Translations under genes and position numbers: made by a program
NCBI GenBank assembly: GCA_021734325.1
Contig: JAIPJF010000012.1
Span: 31,699-95,698, forward strand
DNA length: 64,000 nt
Reading direction: 5' to 3'
Source: Fidelibacterota bacterium
Lineage (GTDB): Bacteria > Fidelibacterota > UBA8477 > JABMPR01
Notes under the pieces: model-generated
Database searches by the model: none
The model's input: only the letters and a program-made list of their open reading frames with translations
What the model was told of the DNA's origin: nothing
In this document: piece after piece, positions 45,138-55,022 of the stretch
How positions within the stretch are numbered: position 1 is the stretch's first letter
How the letters are laid out: each line of letters opens with the position of its first letter

Positions 45138-45626
45138 GTGACTGAGCAGGAAATTTACAGTGGTCTTCGTGGCAAGTTTGGTGAGAAGGTCCTCGAATTT
45201 ATGGAGGAAGGAACACTTAACCCAACTGCTGTTATCAAGGCTGATTCCGTTGCAGAAATTTGTCTTTTCCTTAAAAACAATGAGTCCCTTCAATTTGATT
45301 CGCTGATGAATCTGGCAGCTCATGATCCAGACGGAGAATCTGAATTGAGCGTGATCTACCATCTTTACTCAACAAACCTTAATCACTATTTCACACTGAA
45401 GACCCATGTGAGTAGGGAGAATGGGGTTGTGGAGAGTGTCGCAAATATTTATCGCACAGCAGACTGGCATGAACGAGAGGCTTACGATCTCTTTGGGATT
45501 AAATTTAATGATCATCCAGACCTGAAGCGAATCCTGCTTGAGGAAGATTGGGAGGGACACCCCCTTAAAAAAGATTATGTGACTGCTGAATTTTATCGCG
45601 GCATGCGCATTGAAAAGGTGAAATAA
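45138..45626 (+). CDS. nuoC: Complex I subunit C
   Basis: A 162-residue subunit from the GTG at 45138; a TTG at 45132 that overlaps the nuoB stop is an alternative. The family signature is YRTADWHEREAYDLFGIKF and HPDLKRILLEEDWEGHPLKKDY (seen as LLEEDWEGHPLKKDY). It is separate from nuoD, unlike the fused NuoCD of E. coli. The stop overlaps the nuoD ATG by one base. Confidence 0.94.
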   Translation: MTEQEIYSGLRGKFGEKVLEFMEEGTLNPTAVIKADSVAEICLFLKNNESLQFDSLMNLAAHDPDGESELSVIYHLYSTNLNHYFTLKTHVSRENGVVESVANIYRTADWHEREAYDLFGIKFNDHPDLKRILLEEDWEGHPLKKDYVTAEFYRGMRIEKVK

Positions 45627-46747
45627 TGGGTCGACTACACGCTGAAGAGATGATCCTCAATATGGGTCCCCAACATCCCAGTACCCACGGGGTGTTGAGA
45701 CTGAAATTGACCACAGATGGTGAGATCGTATCCAAGATCGAGCCGGTAATCGGCTATCTCCACCGTTCCTTTGAAAAACATGCAGAAAATCTTGAGTACC
45801 AGATGGTCACTCCCTTTACCGGCCGTTGCGATTACCTGGCAGCCATGGGAAGTGAACATGGTTATGCCATGGCGGTTGAGAAAATGCTGGGTATTGAACT
45901 TCCCGAACGGGTCGAATATCTGCGAGTCATTTTTGCCGAACTTCAGAGGATAGCCAGTCATTTGGTAGCAGTTGGCACATTCGGTCTCGACGTTGGTGCC
46001 ATTACGCCCTTCATATACTGTTTTAGAGAAAGAGAATTGATCCTGGATCTGTTTGAGATGGCTTCAGGAGGTCGCCTGCTATACAATTATATCTGGATCG
46101 GAGGGCTGGCCCACGATATTCCGCCGGGTTTCGTTGAGAAAGCATATGAATTTCTGGATGCCTTTGATAAAAGGGTTGACGAATACAATCAAATCCTCAC
46201 CGGCAATAAAATATTCGTAGAACGGGCTGCAGATATTGGTGTCATGACGCCAGAGGTTGCGATCAATTATGGCGTGACCGGTCCAAGCCTGAGAGCGTCT
46301 GGTGTAAACATTGACATTCGCCGCACACAACCCTATTCGATCTATGATCGCTTTGACTTTGACGTTCCCCTTGGAGAAGGTTTACAGGGGACTGTTGGTG
46401 ACAGCTGGGATCGATACTATGTTCGTGTTCTGGAAATGCGGGAAAGTGCCAAGATTGTTCGCCAGGCACTAGAACAACTCCCTGTTGAAGGTGATGTCCA
46501 GGCAGCTGTTCCAAGACGCATTAAACCACCAGTCGGTGAAATATATTTCAGAAGTGAGAATCCACGGGGTGAACTCGGTTATTATATCGTTAGCGATGGC
46601 AAGAACATTCCTGCTCGGGTTAAAATGCGTTCACCTGCATTCTCAAACCTTAGTGTTATTAATGAAATTGGCCAGGGTTGGATGATCTCAGATGTCATTG
46701 CGATTCTAGGAAGTCTGGACATTGTACTAGGGGAGATCGATCGCTAA
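45626..46747 (+). CDS. nuoD: Complex I subunit D (49 kDa)
   Basis: A 373-residue subunit forming much of the quinone pocket. MGPQHPSTHGVLRL near the N terminus carries the quinone-contacting His, followed by GYLHRSFEKHAEN, the YLRVIFAELQRIASHL helix, and the C-terminal IGSLDIVLGEIDR-type ending (ILGSLDIVLGEIDR). Related to the large subunit of NiFe hydrogenases but lacking its nickel cysteines. Intact and of usual length. Confidence 0.96.
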   Translation: MGRLHAEEMILNMGPQHPSTHGVLRLKLTTDGEIVSKIEPVIGYLHRSFEKHAENLEYQMVTPFTGRCDYLAAMGSEHGYAMAVEKMLGIELPERVEYLRVIFAELQRIASHLVAVGTFGLDVGAITPFIYCFRERELILDLFEMASGGRLLYNYIWIGGLAHDIPPGFVEKAYEFLDAFDKRVDEYNQILTGNKIFVERAADIGVMTPEVAINYGVTGPSLRASGVNIDIRRTQPYSIYDRFDFDVPLGEGLQGTVGDSWDRYYVRVLEMRESAKIVRQALEQLPVEGDVQAAVPRRIKPPVGEIYFRSENPRGELGYYIVSDGKNIPARVKMRSPAFSNLSVINEIGQGWMISDVIAILGSLDIVLGEIDR

Positions 46748-47995
46748 ATGATACAATCACTTGCAAATTGGATATTGTCTTTTGACATTTTATCAGGACT
46801 GGGAAGTTCCCTGGTCTGGGGTCTTTCACTTTTTATTGTCGCTGCTCTGATCTTTGTTTTTGTTGCAGTGAACGCCATCGTTCTGGTGTATGTCGAGCGC
46901 AAGGTGTCGGCTTTTATGCAGGTCCGGCTTGGACCCATGCGGGTTGGCAAGTTCGGAGTACTGCAGACTGTGGCCGATGCTCTAAAACTGTTACAGAAAG
47001 AGGATATCATCCCAGAAAAAGCTGACAAGGTCCTGTTTACGATTGGCCCCTGGACAATTTTAGTCGCCTCAGTCGCTACCTTTGCAGCTATTCCCTTTTC
47101 AGATACGCTGCTTGCAGCAAACATGAATATCGGTCTCTTTTATGTCATCTCAATTTCATCAATTGTGGTACTGGGGATTGTCATGGCAGGCTGGGCTTCT
47201 AACAACAAGTGGTCCCTGTATGGCGCAATGCGATCAGCGGCTCAGATCATTTCGTATGAAATACCTGTTGGTATCACTCTGGTAGCTGTCGTGGCTGTCG
47301 TAGGAAGTCTCAATCTGCAGACCATTATTCAGAGCCAGGGCGGTGTGGGCAATCTGTTTCACTGGATCCCCATCCCTTTGCCAAACTGGTATATTTTCCA
47401 CAGTCCATTCTTATTTCTGGCTGCGTTTGTGTATATGATAGGTGCAACTGCAGAGATCAATCGGACACCCTTCGATATACCTGAATCAGAATCTGAGCTT
47501 GTTGCCGGTTTCATGACCGAGTTCTCAGGTTTGCGCTGGGCTCTTTTCTTTCTTTCAGAGTATGCCAATGCAACGCTGGTTGCCTTTCTTGTTTCGATCG
47601 TCTTTCTCGGCGGTTGGCAATCCCCGTTTGCCAGCTATAGTGGTGCTCAAGCTGCATTGCTTGTTATTTCCCTTGTGGCCATCATGTGGACCGTGTTCGT
47701 CAAGGTCAAGATCGGAAGATTATCCATGTATCCATTGGGAATAAGTATCCTGACCACAATGGCTGCCTGGTTATTTCCAGGGTTTGCCATCTGGTTGGCC
47801 TCTCCAGGACTTTTCTGGATAGTTTTGAAAGCGGCCAGTATCATTTTCTTGCTGATGTGGTTCCGCTGGACTTTTCCAAGACTGAGAGTTGATCAATTAA
47901 TGTATGTAAGCTGGAAAGTGATTCTGCCAATTTCCCTAATAAATCTAATGGGTGTCGCCGTTTGGATGTGGTTGAGCGGTGAGATTCAATTTTAG
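46748..47995 (+). CDS. nuoH: Complex I subunit H
   Basis: A 415-residue subunit with eight core membrane segments. YVERKVSAFMQVRLGPMRVG in the first loop, EDIIPEKADK, EINRTPFDIPESESELVAGF and the Arg-rich RWTFPRLRVDQLM loop are all present; these acidic loops connect the quinone site to proton pumping. The ATG directly abuts the nuoD stop codon. Confidence 0.95.
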   Translation: MIQSLANWILSFDILSGLGSSLVWGLSLFIVAALIFVFVAVNAIVLVYVERKVSAFMQVRLGPMRVGKFGVLQTVADALKLLQKEDIIPEKADKVLFTIGPWTILVASVATFAAIPFSDTLLAANMNIGLFYVISISSIVVLGIVMAGWASNNKWSLYGAMRSAAQIISYEIPVGITLVAVVAVVGSLNLQTIIQSQGGVGNLFHWIPIPLPNWYIFHSPFLFLAAFVYMIGATAEINRTPFDIPESESELVAGFMTEFSGLRWALFFLSEYANATLVAFLVSIVFLGGWQSPFASYSGAQAALLVISLVAIMWTVFVKVKIGRLSMYPLGISILTTMAAWLFPGFAIWLASPGLFWIVLKAASIIFLLMWFRWTFPRLRVDQLMYVSWKVILPISLINLMGVAVWMWLSGEIQF

Positions 47996-48003
47996 GATAA
48001 AAC

Positions 48004-49047
48004 ATGAGCTATTTTAACAATATAAGTAATGCGATTTCGACCCTGGTGGATGGCATGAAAGTGACCATGGGGTATTTTGTTCGACCTCGTGAGCATGTGA
48101 CCCTGCAATATCCTGATGAGGTCTGGCCGGTTCCATCGCGAAATATTGGCGTTGGCGAACTTGATGCGTACAATACGATCCGCTCCAAATTGACAGTGAA
48201 TATAAACGACTGCATTGGTTGCAGGGCCTGTGAAAGGGCATGCCCGGTCAATTGTATCACCATTGACGCATATAAGGGTGGTCCTGAAGAGGATTTGGGG
48301 ACTACCAGCAATGGAACCAAGATCAAGTTACTGGTGGCCAATTTCACCATTGATATGAGTGAGTGTATGTATTGCGATCTTTGTACACCTCCCTGTCCTG
48401 AAGATTGTATTGTTATGACCCCGGATTATCAATTTATCAGCAATGATAATTTAAAAACAGAGGTTACACCTGAAGAGCGCTGGCGTGATCGTGATCTCTT
48501 GATTTATCAATTCTCGAAGGTCCCTGAAGAAGAGCGGCAACGTCTGAAAACTGAAGCCGAGGAGGCTGCACAGGCCAAAGCACTGGCTATGGCAGCAAAA
48601 AAAGCTGAGGCCGAAAAGGCCGCTGCTGACAAGGCTGCTGCTGAGGAAGCTGCAATAGCTGAAGGTGTGTCATCTCAGACATCACCAACGCAGACAGAAT
48701 CATCTCCTGCTCAGGATGTGATTATTACAGCACATCCTGCAAATACTGAAGCATCGATGGAAACCGCCAATTCAGTGCAAGATGTCACTGAAGCTGAAGA
48801 ACTTACACAGGTAAATATCTCCATGGATACGATCGCCCCCGGTATATCGCTGGAAGACAAAACAGACCTTCCTGAAAGTGAAAACATTTCTGGAGAGGAA
48901 GAAATTACACGGATAAATATCCCAATGGATACGATTACCGCCAGTATAACTCAGGAAGAGAAAGTAGAACTCCCTGAAAATGAAAATAATTCTGGAGAGG
49001 GTGAAGATTCAGAAGATAGGACTACAGAGGAGCGTGAAAATGGCTGA
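48004..49047 (+). CDS. nuoI: Complex I subunit I with unusual long C-terminal extension
   Basis: The first 170 residues are a normal NuoI with two 4Fe-4S motifs, C-I-G-C-R-A-C-E-R-A-C-P and C-M-Y-C-D-L-C-T-P-P-C-P (clusters N6a and N6b). The protein then continues to residue 347, about twice the usual length. The extension starts with an Ala/Lys/Glu helix (about 178-220), then a Ser/Thr/Glu-rich region with two imperfect 34-residue repeats at 267-300 and 301-334. It ends in acidic residues and overlaps nuoJ by 8 bases. No frameshift is evident, so the extension is translated. Its role is unknown; it might bind a soluble electron donor. Confidence 0.92.
   Translation: MSYFNNISNAISTLVDGMKVTMGYFVRPREHVTLQYPDEVWPVPSRNIGVGELDAYNTIRSKLTVNINDCIGCRACERACPVNCITIDAYKGGPEEDLGTTSNGTKIKLLVANFTIDMSECMYCDLCTPPCPEDCIVMTPDYQFISNDNLKTEVTPEERWRDRDLLIYQFSKVPEEERQRLKTEAEEAAQAKALAMAAKKAEAEKAAADKAAAEEAAIAEGVSSQTSPTQTESSPAQDVIITAHPANTEASMETANSVQDVTEAEELTQVNISMDTIAPGISLEDKTDLPESENISGEEEITRINIPMDTITASITQEEKVELPENENNSGEGEDSEDRTTEERENG
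48802..49005 (+). repeat. Tandem 102-base repeat inside nuoI
   Basis: Two in-frame copies of 34 codons each (48802-48903 and 48904-49005). Shared residues include the pattern T-x-[VI]-NI-x-MDTI near the start of each copy, LPE-x-EN-x-SGE near the end, and Asp/Glu-rich middles. They differ at about half of positions, so the duplication is not recent. Confidence 0.8.
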
Positions 49048-49531
49048 TTTCATTTTCTGGATGATATGGGTGCTGATCGTTGCCACAGCAGGCCTGGTTG
49101 CATTCGGGAATAACCTGATCCATTCCGTGTTTGCTCTCATGGGCACTTTTCTCGGAGTAGCTGGCATATACATTTTCTTAAATGCTGATTTTCTGGCAGT
49201 GACTCAAATCGTCGTCTATGTTGGTGGTATTCTGGTGCTGCTGGTTTTTGGGATCATGCTTACCAACAAGATCAGTACGGCTCAGATTTCGCAGAGTTCG
49301 GTTCAAAAAGGCCTGGGCATAATAATCGTTTTGGCTATCCTTGTCATAATCCTGTCTGCAGTTCTCTCACATGATTGGACGGGAAGCATCCAGCCCATGA
49401 ACTTCACTGACACAGTGGCTGGCATTGGAAAGCTTTTATTTACAGATTATTTAATACTGTTCGAGATCGCTTCTGTATTATTGCTTGGTGCACTTGTCGG
49501 TGCAGCGACACTGGCGAGAAAGGAGCTCTAG
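49040..49531 (+). CDS. nuoJ: Complex I subunit J
   Basis: A 163-residue membrane subunit with five segments. The start is ATG 49040, which has AGGAG 7 bases upstream and overlaps the end of nuoI. VYVGGILVLLVFGIMLTN carries the pi-bulge helix region typical of NuoJ; the C terminus is LLGALVGAATLARKEL. Together with NuoA and NuoK it couples quinone chemistry to the antiporter modules. Confidence 0.94.
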   Translation: MADFIFWMIWVLIVATAGLVAFGNNLIHSVFALMGTFLGVAGIYIFLNADFLAVTQIVVYVGGILVLLVFGIMLTNKISTAQISQSSVQKGLGIIIVLAILVIILSAVLSHDWTGSIQPMNFTDTVAGIGKLLFTDYLILFEIASVLLLGALVGAATLARKEL

Positions 49532-49532
49532 G

Positions 49533-49838
49533 ATGGATCATCTAAGTTCATATCTCGTCCTCAGTGCCATCCTGTTCAGTCTCGGACTCTATACAGTTGT
49601 CACACGACGTAATGCAGTTGCCATTCTGATGGGAGTCGAGCTTATTTTGAATGCCGCTAATATCAATTTCGTGGCTTTTTCAAAATTCGTTACCCATAAT
49701 CTTGACGGTCATCTGATCTCAGTCTTTATCATTATGCTGGCAGCTGCCGAAGCTGCAGTTGCTCTGGCCATTGTCTTGAATCTTTATAACGATCGTGGGC
49801 ACATCAATGTTGATGAAGCCAACTCACTGAAACAGTAG
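49533..49838 (+). CDS. nuoK: Complex I subunit K
   Basis: A 101-residue subunit with three membrane segments; start at ATG 49533, one base after the nuoJ stop and preceded by AGGAGCTC. AILMGVELILNAANINFVAF holds the conserved Glu of segment 2 and AAAEAAVALAIVLNLY the Glu of segment 3, both needed for proton transfer. Confidence 0.95.
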   Translation: MDHLSSYLVLSAILFSLGLYTVVTRRNAVAILMGVELILNAANINFVAFSKFVTHNLDGHLISVFIIMLAAAEAAVALAIVLNLYNDRGHINVDEANSLKQ

Positions 49839-49849
49839 GGTCAGACCTT

Positions 49850-51952
49850 ATGATTAAACTAGCTTTATTTATTCTCTTTCTCCCACTGCTTTCGTTCGTA
49901 CTGCAGATTTTTTTGGGTAGGCGATTTGAGGACAAGAAGGGAGAATGGGTCTCCGTTGGCATTCAATTTACCACCCTGATCCTGTCGTTGATCATGTTCG
50001 TAATGATGATGTCCAAACATGATCCAGGCTTTAGTCTGGAATTTCACCAAAGTTGGCTTGATCTGGGACTCTTCAAGATCGACCTGGGTCTCTATATTGA
50101 TAATATCACTGTGATCATGCTCAATGTAGTGGCGATCATATCCTCATTGGTGCATCTCTATTCAACTGCTTACATGGAGGGAGATGTGCGCTATTCAAGA
50201 TATTTTGGCTTCCTGGGGATTTTTACTTTTTCCATGAACGGGATCGTTCTGGCCAACAGTCTTTTCATGATCTACATCTTTTGGGAACTGGTTGGTCTCT
50301 CATCCTATCTCCTCATTGGTCACTGGTGGGAAAAAGACTCTGCAGCCAATGCCGGAAAAAAAGCCTTTATTACGAATCGGGTGGGTGATATAGGGATGTT
50401 TACCGGCATGTTGATCATCGCCACGGTATTGGGAACCTTCAATTTCCAGCAGATCGCGGAAAGAATTCATGAAGGTGTCTGGGCTGCCAATGCAGGGATG
50501 CTCTTTGGAGGTATTGAACCGCATAAATTGCTGACCATTGCCGGAGTTCTGGTGTTCATGGGCGCAGTAGGGAAATCAGCACAATTCCCCTTACATGTCT
50601 GGCTTCCTGACGCCATGGAAGGCCCCACACCTGTTTCCGCCCTTATCCATGCAGCGACCATGGTTGCTGCTGGTGTCTATCTGACGGTTAGGATATTTCC
50701 ATTCCTGACGGCAGATGCGATGGCGACTATCGCATTTATCGGTGGATTCACCGCCATCTATGCAGCGACCATCGCCATTACACAAAATGATATTAAAAAG
50801 GTGCTGGCCTACTCAACAGTCAGCCAACTTGGATACATGGTGATGGCTTTGGGAACAGGTGCCTATGTCGCGGGATTTTTCCACCTGGTGACCCATGCCA
50901 TGTTCAAAGGTGCCCTCTTTCTGGCCTCAGGTTCTGTCATTCATGCCATGCATCACAGTCTGCACAAAATACATGACCATGAAACCGATGCTCAGGATAT
51001 GCGCAATATGGGTGGGTTAAGGACCAGGATGCCCATCACTTTTGGGGTGTTCATGATAACAACAGCTGCCATCTCCGGGATACCGCTATTCTCTGGATTC
51101 TTGAGCAAAGATGCGATTCTTGCTGGTAGCTGGGCGTACGCAGCCAATGTTCATGAAGGTTGGTTAGCCAATTTACATTTGGCCTGGTTGCTGCCTGTGT
51201 TCGGATTTGGAGCTGCTGCCATAACAGCATTCTATATGTTCAGATTGATCTTCATGACCTTCTATGGGGAGGCTAAACGACCTGAAATTTTCAGACATAT
51301 CAAAGAGTCACCAAAAGTCATGACCGTACCGCTGATGATTCTGGCCATCCTATCCATGTTCTTTGTCTTTACTCTGCCATCGGTCAATCCGATTTCGAGT
51401 CATGGGTGGTTCACCGAACTGATTCAATCACCAGAGAGTGCAGTTACCACTGGTCCCGCTTTTGAACTGGAGCATTTTGAACATGGATTACATGCCGCAC
51501 ATGTTCCTGCCATGGCAACCTCATTGATCGTAGCCGCGCTTGGACTTCTCTTGTCCGTGCTGATTTATTTGTTGAAAAAGATCTCTGCTGAAGAACTGGC
51601 ACAAAAATTGGGTGTGCTCTATCGAGGGTCGTTCAATAAATGGTATATGGACGAGTTCTATATCAATGGGATCATCCGGCCATTCTTGAAAGGCTGTGGT
51701 GCAGTTGGTCGCTTTGATCTCGATTTCTATGATCATTATCTCATCAATGGATGGGGCAGAAATGCCAAAAAAACTTCGAGGGGAGTTGGTCTGGCTGATG
51801 ATCTTATTGTGGATGGTGCTGTGAATTTCTCAGGTATCATCTTCCAGTGGTTGGGTTGGACACTGAAGTTCATCCAGACCGGTAAAATTCAAAATTATCT
51901 CATTTTTGTATTGATCGGCGCAGCATTGCTGTTTGTCGCCAATGTATTCTAG
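49850..51952 (+). CDS. nuoL: Complex I subunit L (antiporter-like)
   Basis: A 700-residue subunit, the distal proton pump, with about 16 membrane segments. Conserved pieces include FWELVGLSSYLLIGHWWEK (key Glu), VGKSAQFPLHVWLPDAMEGPTPVSALIHAATMVAAGVYL (seen as KSAQFPLHVWLPDAMEGPT) and KKVLAYSTVSQLGYM with the central Lys. The C-terminal 110 residues include the long lateral helix and its anchor segment. Nothing missing. Confidence 0.96.
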   Translation: MIKLALFILFLPLLSFVLQIFLGRRFEDKKGEWVSVGIQFTTLILSLIMFVMMMSKHDPGFSLEFHQSWLDLGLFKIDLGLYIDNITVIMLNVVAIISSLVHLYSTAYMEGDVRYSRYFGFLGIFTFSMNGIVLANSLFMIYIFWELVGLSSYLLIGHWWEKDSAANAGKKAFITNRVGDIGMFTGMLIIATVLGTFNFQQIAERIHEGVWAANAGMLFGGIEPHKLLTIAGVLVFMGAVGKSAQFPLHVWLPDAMEGPTPVSALIHAATMVAAGVYLTVRIFPFLTADAMATIAFIGGFTAIYAATIAITQNDIKKVLAYSTVSQLGYMVMALGTGAYVAGFFHLVTHAMFKGALFLASGSVIHAMHHSLHKIHDHETDAQDMRNMGGLRTRMPITFGVFMITTAAISGIPLFSGFLSKDAILAGSWAYAANVHEGWLANLHLAWLLPVFGFGAAAITAFYMFRLIFMTFYGEAKRPEIFRHIKESPKVMTVPLMILAILSMFFVFTLPSVNPISSHGWFTELIQSPESAVTTGPAFELEHFEHGLHAAHVPAMATSLIVAALGLLLSVLIYLLKKISAEELAQKLGVLYRGSFNKWYMDEFYINGIIRPFLKGCGAVGRFDLDFYDHYLINGWGRNAKKTSRGVGLADDLIVDGAVNFSGIIFQWLGWTLKFIQTGKIQNYLIFVLIGAALLFVANVF

Positions 51953-51975
51953 GACTGAAGGAGTCGAATAACGTT

Positions 51976-53484
51976 ATGGAAAATCATCTACTTAGCATTG
52001 TAACCTTCCTGCCCATTTTTGGGGCATTGGTCATTGCGTTAGTCCCGAAGGAAAAGCTGGACATCATTCGTTGGGGTACGGCTGCGATAACCGGTCTGCA
52101 ACTGATTTTGGCAATCTGGATCTTGAAGGTCTTCGATTTCTCCAGTGCCGATGTACAACTGGTGGAGCATTTTGCCTGGATTCCAGACTTCAATATCGAG
52201 TACTTCCTGGGAATTGACGGTTTAAGCGCTCCCATGGTGCTGTTAACAGCCTTACTCAGTTTCCTGGCAGTCTTCTCTTCCTGGAACATTGATAAAGCCC
52301 ACAAGGGCTATTTTGCCCTCTTTTTACTTCTCGATGCAGGCATGATGGGCGTTTTCGTCTCTCTTGATTTCTTTCTGTTCTATATTTTCTGGGAAGTCAT
52401 GTTGCTGCCCATGTATTTTCTGATTGGCATCTGGGGTGGACCGCAACGTGAATACGCTGCGATCAAGTTTTTTCTCTATACCTTATTTGGGTCTGTACTC
52501 CTGTTGCTGGGAATGCTGGCGCTGTATTTTATTTCTGAACCACATACTTTTAACATGCTCATCCTGGCAGAACAATCGGCGGAGTTTGGTAAAACACTGC
52601 TATTGGGGATGAATGCCGGGAAGGTGATATTCATCCTGCTCTTTATTGGATTTGCCATCAAAGTGCCAATTTTTCCCTTCCATACCTGGTTGCCTCTGGC
52701 ACACGTTGAAGCACCAACTGCCATTTCCGTCATTCTTGCCGGTGTGTTGCTGAAAATGGGAACCTATGGGTTCCTGAGGATCAGTTTTCCCGTTTTGAAG
52801 GATGCAACACTGTGGTTTGCCCTGCCCCTGGCAATTCTGGGTCTGATCAATGTGATCTACGGTGCCATGGCGGCCTTGGCGCAAAGGGACCTGAAAAAGA
52901 TGGTGGCCTATTCTTCCGTCTCCCACATGGGATTTGTACTCCTGGGAATGGCTGCATTGACACCGGCAGGCATGAACGGTGCTGTCTTCCAGATGTTTAA
53001 TCATGGAACGATCTCAGCCATGCTCTTTATGCTGGTTGGCGTACTCTATGATCGTGCCCACCATCGTGATATCGAGGGTTTTGGTGGAATTGCCAAGGTT
53101 GTTCCAATCTACGCCGGCGTAACAGCTCTGGCTTTCTTTGCCGGTCTCGGTCTGCCTGGTTTCTCAGGATTTATCTCAGAAGCCCTGTGCTTTATTGGTG
53201 CTTTCCCGGTCTTTACATGGATCACGATTTTCGCGACGGTAGGAATCGTTCTTAATGCTGGATACTTCCTTTGGGCTTATCAAAGGGTGTTCATGGGTGA
53301 ATTGAATTCAAAATATGAAAATCTGGAAGAGATCAATAATCGTGAACTTTTTGCTCTGATCCCTCTGGCCATTGTCACTTTCTTTCTCGGTGTTTACCCG
53401 ACCCCCATGTTGAATCTGATGAGCGCCACGCTGAATCATCTTGTAGAAGCCGTTAAAACCGCTGGAATGGTAGCAGGATTGTAA
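51976..53484 (+). CDS. nuoM: Complex I subunit M (antiporter-like)
   Basis: A 502-residue proton-pumping subunit of about 14 segments. YIFWEVMLLPMYFLIGIWGG has the conserved Glu; FHTWLPLAHVEAPTAISVIL and LKKMVAYSSVSHMGFVLLG complete the antiporter signature. A GAAGGAG site lies about 12 bases ahead of the ATG. Confidence 0.96.
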   Translation: MENHLLSIVTFLPIFGALVIALVPKEKLDIIRWGTAAITGLQLILAIWILKVFDFSSADVQLVEHFAWIPDFNIEYFLGIDGLSAPMVLLTALLSFLAVFSSWNIDKAHKGYFALFLLLDAGMMGVFVSLDFFLFYIFWEVMLLPMYFLIGIWGGPQREYAAIKFFLYTLFGSVLLLLGMLALYFISEPHTFNMLILAEQSAEFGKTLLLGMNAGKVIFILLFIGFAIKVPIFPFHTWLPLAHVEAPTAISVILAGVLLKMGTYGFLRISFPVLKDATLWFALPLAILGLINVIYGAMAALAQRDLKKMVAYSSVSHMGFVLLGMAALTPAGMNGAVFQMFNHGTISAMLFMLVGVLYDRAHHRDIEGFGGIAKVVPIYAGVTALAFFAGLGLPGFSGFISEALCFIGAFPVFTWITIFATVGIVLNAGYFLWAYQRVFMGELNSKYENLEEINNRELFALIPLAIVTFFLGVYPTPMLNLMSATLNHLVEAVKTAGMVAGL

Positions 53485-53501
53485 TCCAATAGGATATTCG
53501 T

Positions 53502-54998
53502 ATGAACCTAAATCAAATCGTAGCTGACCTATCCTATTTCATCCCTGAGATTCTGCTCACAGGGGTTCTGCTGATGGTCATTGTGTATGATCTTCTTCAG
53601 AAGGCGGAGACATCTATTCGGGCAGGCTATCTGGCCCTGGGAGGTCTGGCCCTGACGACGCTGGCTGTTATCGGACAGGACGTATCATCACCACTGGGGA
53701 TATTCTCAAATATGCTGGCAGTCGATGCTTTCGGGAGATATCTCAAAATAGTTGTGAGCGTAGGTGCCATGCTGGTCATGTGGATATCCTTTAACTCGAA
53801 CGAGTTAAAGAATCGACGCGTGGGGGAGTATTATATTCTGATCCTGACCCTTGTCCTGGGTATGTATTTCTTAGTCTCAGCCACCCATTTGCTCAGTATC
53901 TACATCTCACTTGAAATGGTCAGTATCATGAGCTACCTGCTTTCAGGTTATCTCAAGGAACAGATGCGTTCGAATGAAGCTTCCGTGAAGTATGTCGTAT
54001 TTGGCGCTTTTAGCTCCGGAATATTGCTGTATGGATTTTCCCTGCTTTATGGTCTCACAGGGAGTGCTGATATTTTTGAAATACAGGCTGCACTTGCAGC
54101 TGGGACAGCCCCGCCAGCCTTGTTATTGCTGATATTGATCATGGTTCTGGTTGGTTTCGGGTATAAGATAGCTGCTGTGCCCTTTCATTTCTGGACACCA
54201 GATGTTTATGAAGGTGCACCGGCGCCGATTACGGCATTTCTGTCAGTGGCCCCCAAAGCGGCTGGTTTTGCCATTATCATTCGCTTTTTTAATGTCGTCT
54301 TCTCAGGTGACGGAAATCCTAATCTTGAGTCCTGGTCTGTATTGGAGAATATGAACTGGCAGGCCGTCATCGGGGTTTTATCGGTACTGACTATGACTGT
54401 GGGTAATGTAATTGCTTTACAGCAGTCAAATATCAAACGCATGCTGGCCTATTCCAGTATTGCCCATGCCGGATATATGCTGCTTGGAGTTGTCGTTGCT
54501 GACCAGACAGGTATTTCCGCCATTCTGTATTATGCTGCTATTTATATGCTGATGAATCTGGGCGCTTTCTTTGTGGTCATCCACATTAAAAATGCCTTCG
54601 ACACGGAAGAAATTGAGGATTATAAAGCTCTGGGGTACAGGGCGCCGCTGCTCGGTGTCTTTATGGCAATCTTTATGTTTTCACTAACTGGATTGCCTCC
54701 AACTGGAGGGTTTGTAGCCAAATTTTATCTGTTCAGAGCCTTGATCGAATATGGTGATATGTACTTTTATCTGGCCTTGATCGGTCTGATCAATGGTGTG
54801 ATCTCACTTTATTATTACATGCGGGTAGTTAAGGCAATGTATTTTGGCAAGATGGAATTCCCGAAGAAAACCCATCAAGCTCCATTGAATGTGACCATTC
54901 TTCTGGCACTTCTGGCAATTCCTTTACTTTTTGCCTGGATGCTCGGCGATCCACTTTCTGCCTATGCGCAGCATGCGGTTCAATTCTTTATAAAATAA
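53502..54998 (+). CDS. nuoN: Complex I subunit N (antiporter-like)
   Basis: A 498-residue proton-pumping subunit. YISLEMVSIMSYLLSGYLKE, FHFWTPDVYEGAPAPITAFL and NIKRMLAYSSIAHAGYMLLG are diagnostic. It is the last gene of the operon and is followed by a strong terminator. No nuoE, nuoF or nuoG is present anywhere in the operon. Confidence 0.96.
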   Translation: MNLNQIVADLSYFIPEILLTGVLLMVIVYDLLQKAETSIRAGYLALGGLALTTLAVIGQDVSSPLGIFSNMLAVDAFGRYLKIVVSVGAMLVMWISFNSNELKNRRVGEYYILILTLVLGMYFLVSATHLLSIYISLEMVSIMSYLLSGYLKEQMRSNEASVKYVVFGAFSSGILLYGFSLLYGLTGSADIFEIQAALAAGTAPPALLLLILIMVLVGFGYKIAAVPFHFWTPDVYEGAPAPITAFLSVAPKAAGFAIIIRFFNVVFSGDGNPNLESWSVLENMNWQAVIGVLSVLTMTVGNVIALQQSNIKRMLAYSSIAHAGYMLLGVVVADQTGISAILYYAAIYMLMNLGAFFVVIHIKNAFDTEEIEDYKALGYRAPLLGVFMAIFMFSLTGLPPTGGFVAKFYLFRALIEYGDMYFYLALIGLINGVISLYYYMRVVKAMYFGKMEFPKKTHQAPLNVTILLALLAIPLLFAWMLGDPLSAYAQHAVQFFIK

Positions 54999-55022
54999 TC
55001 TGATAGTTAGTCAACAACAGAG

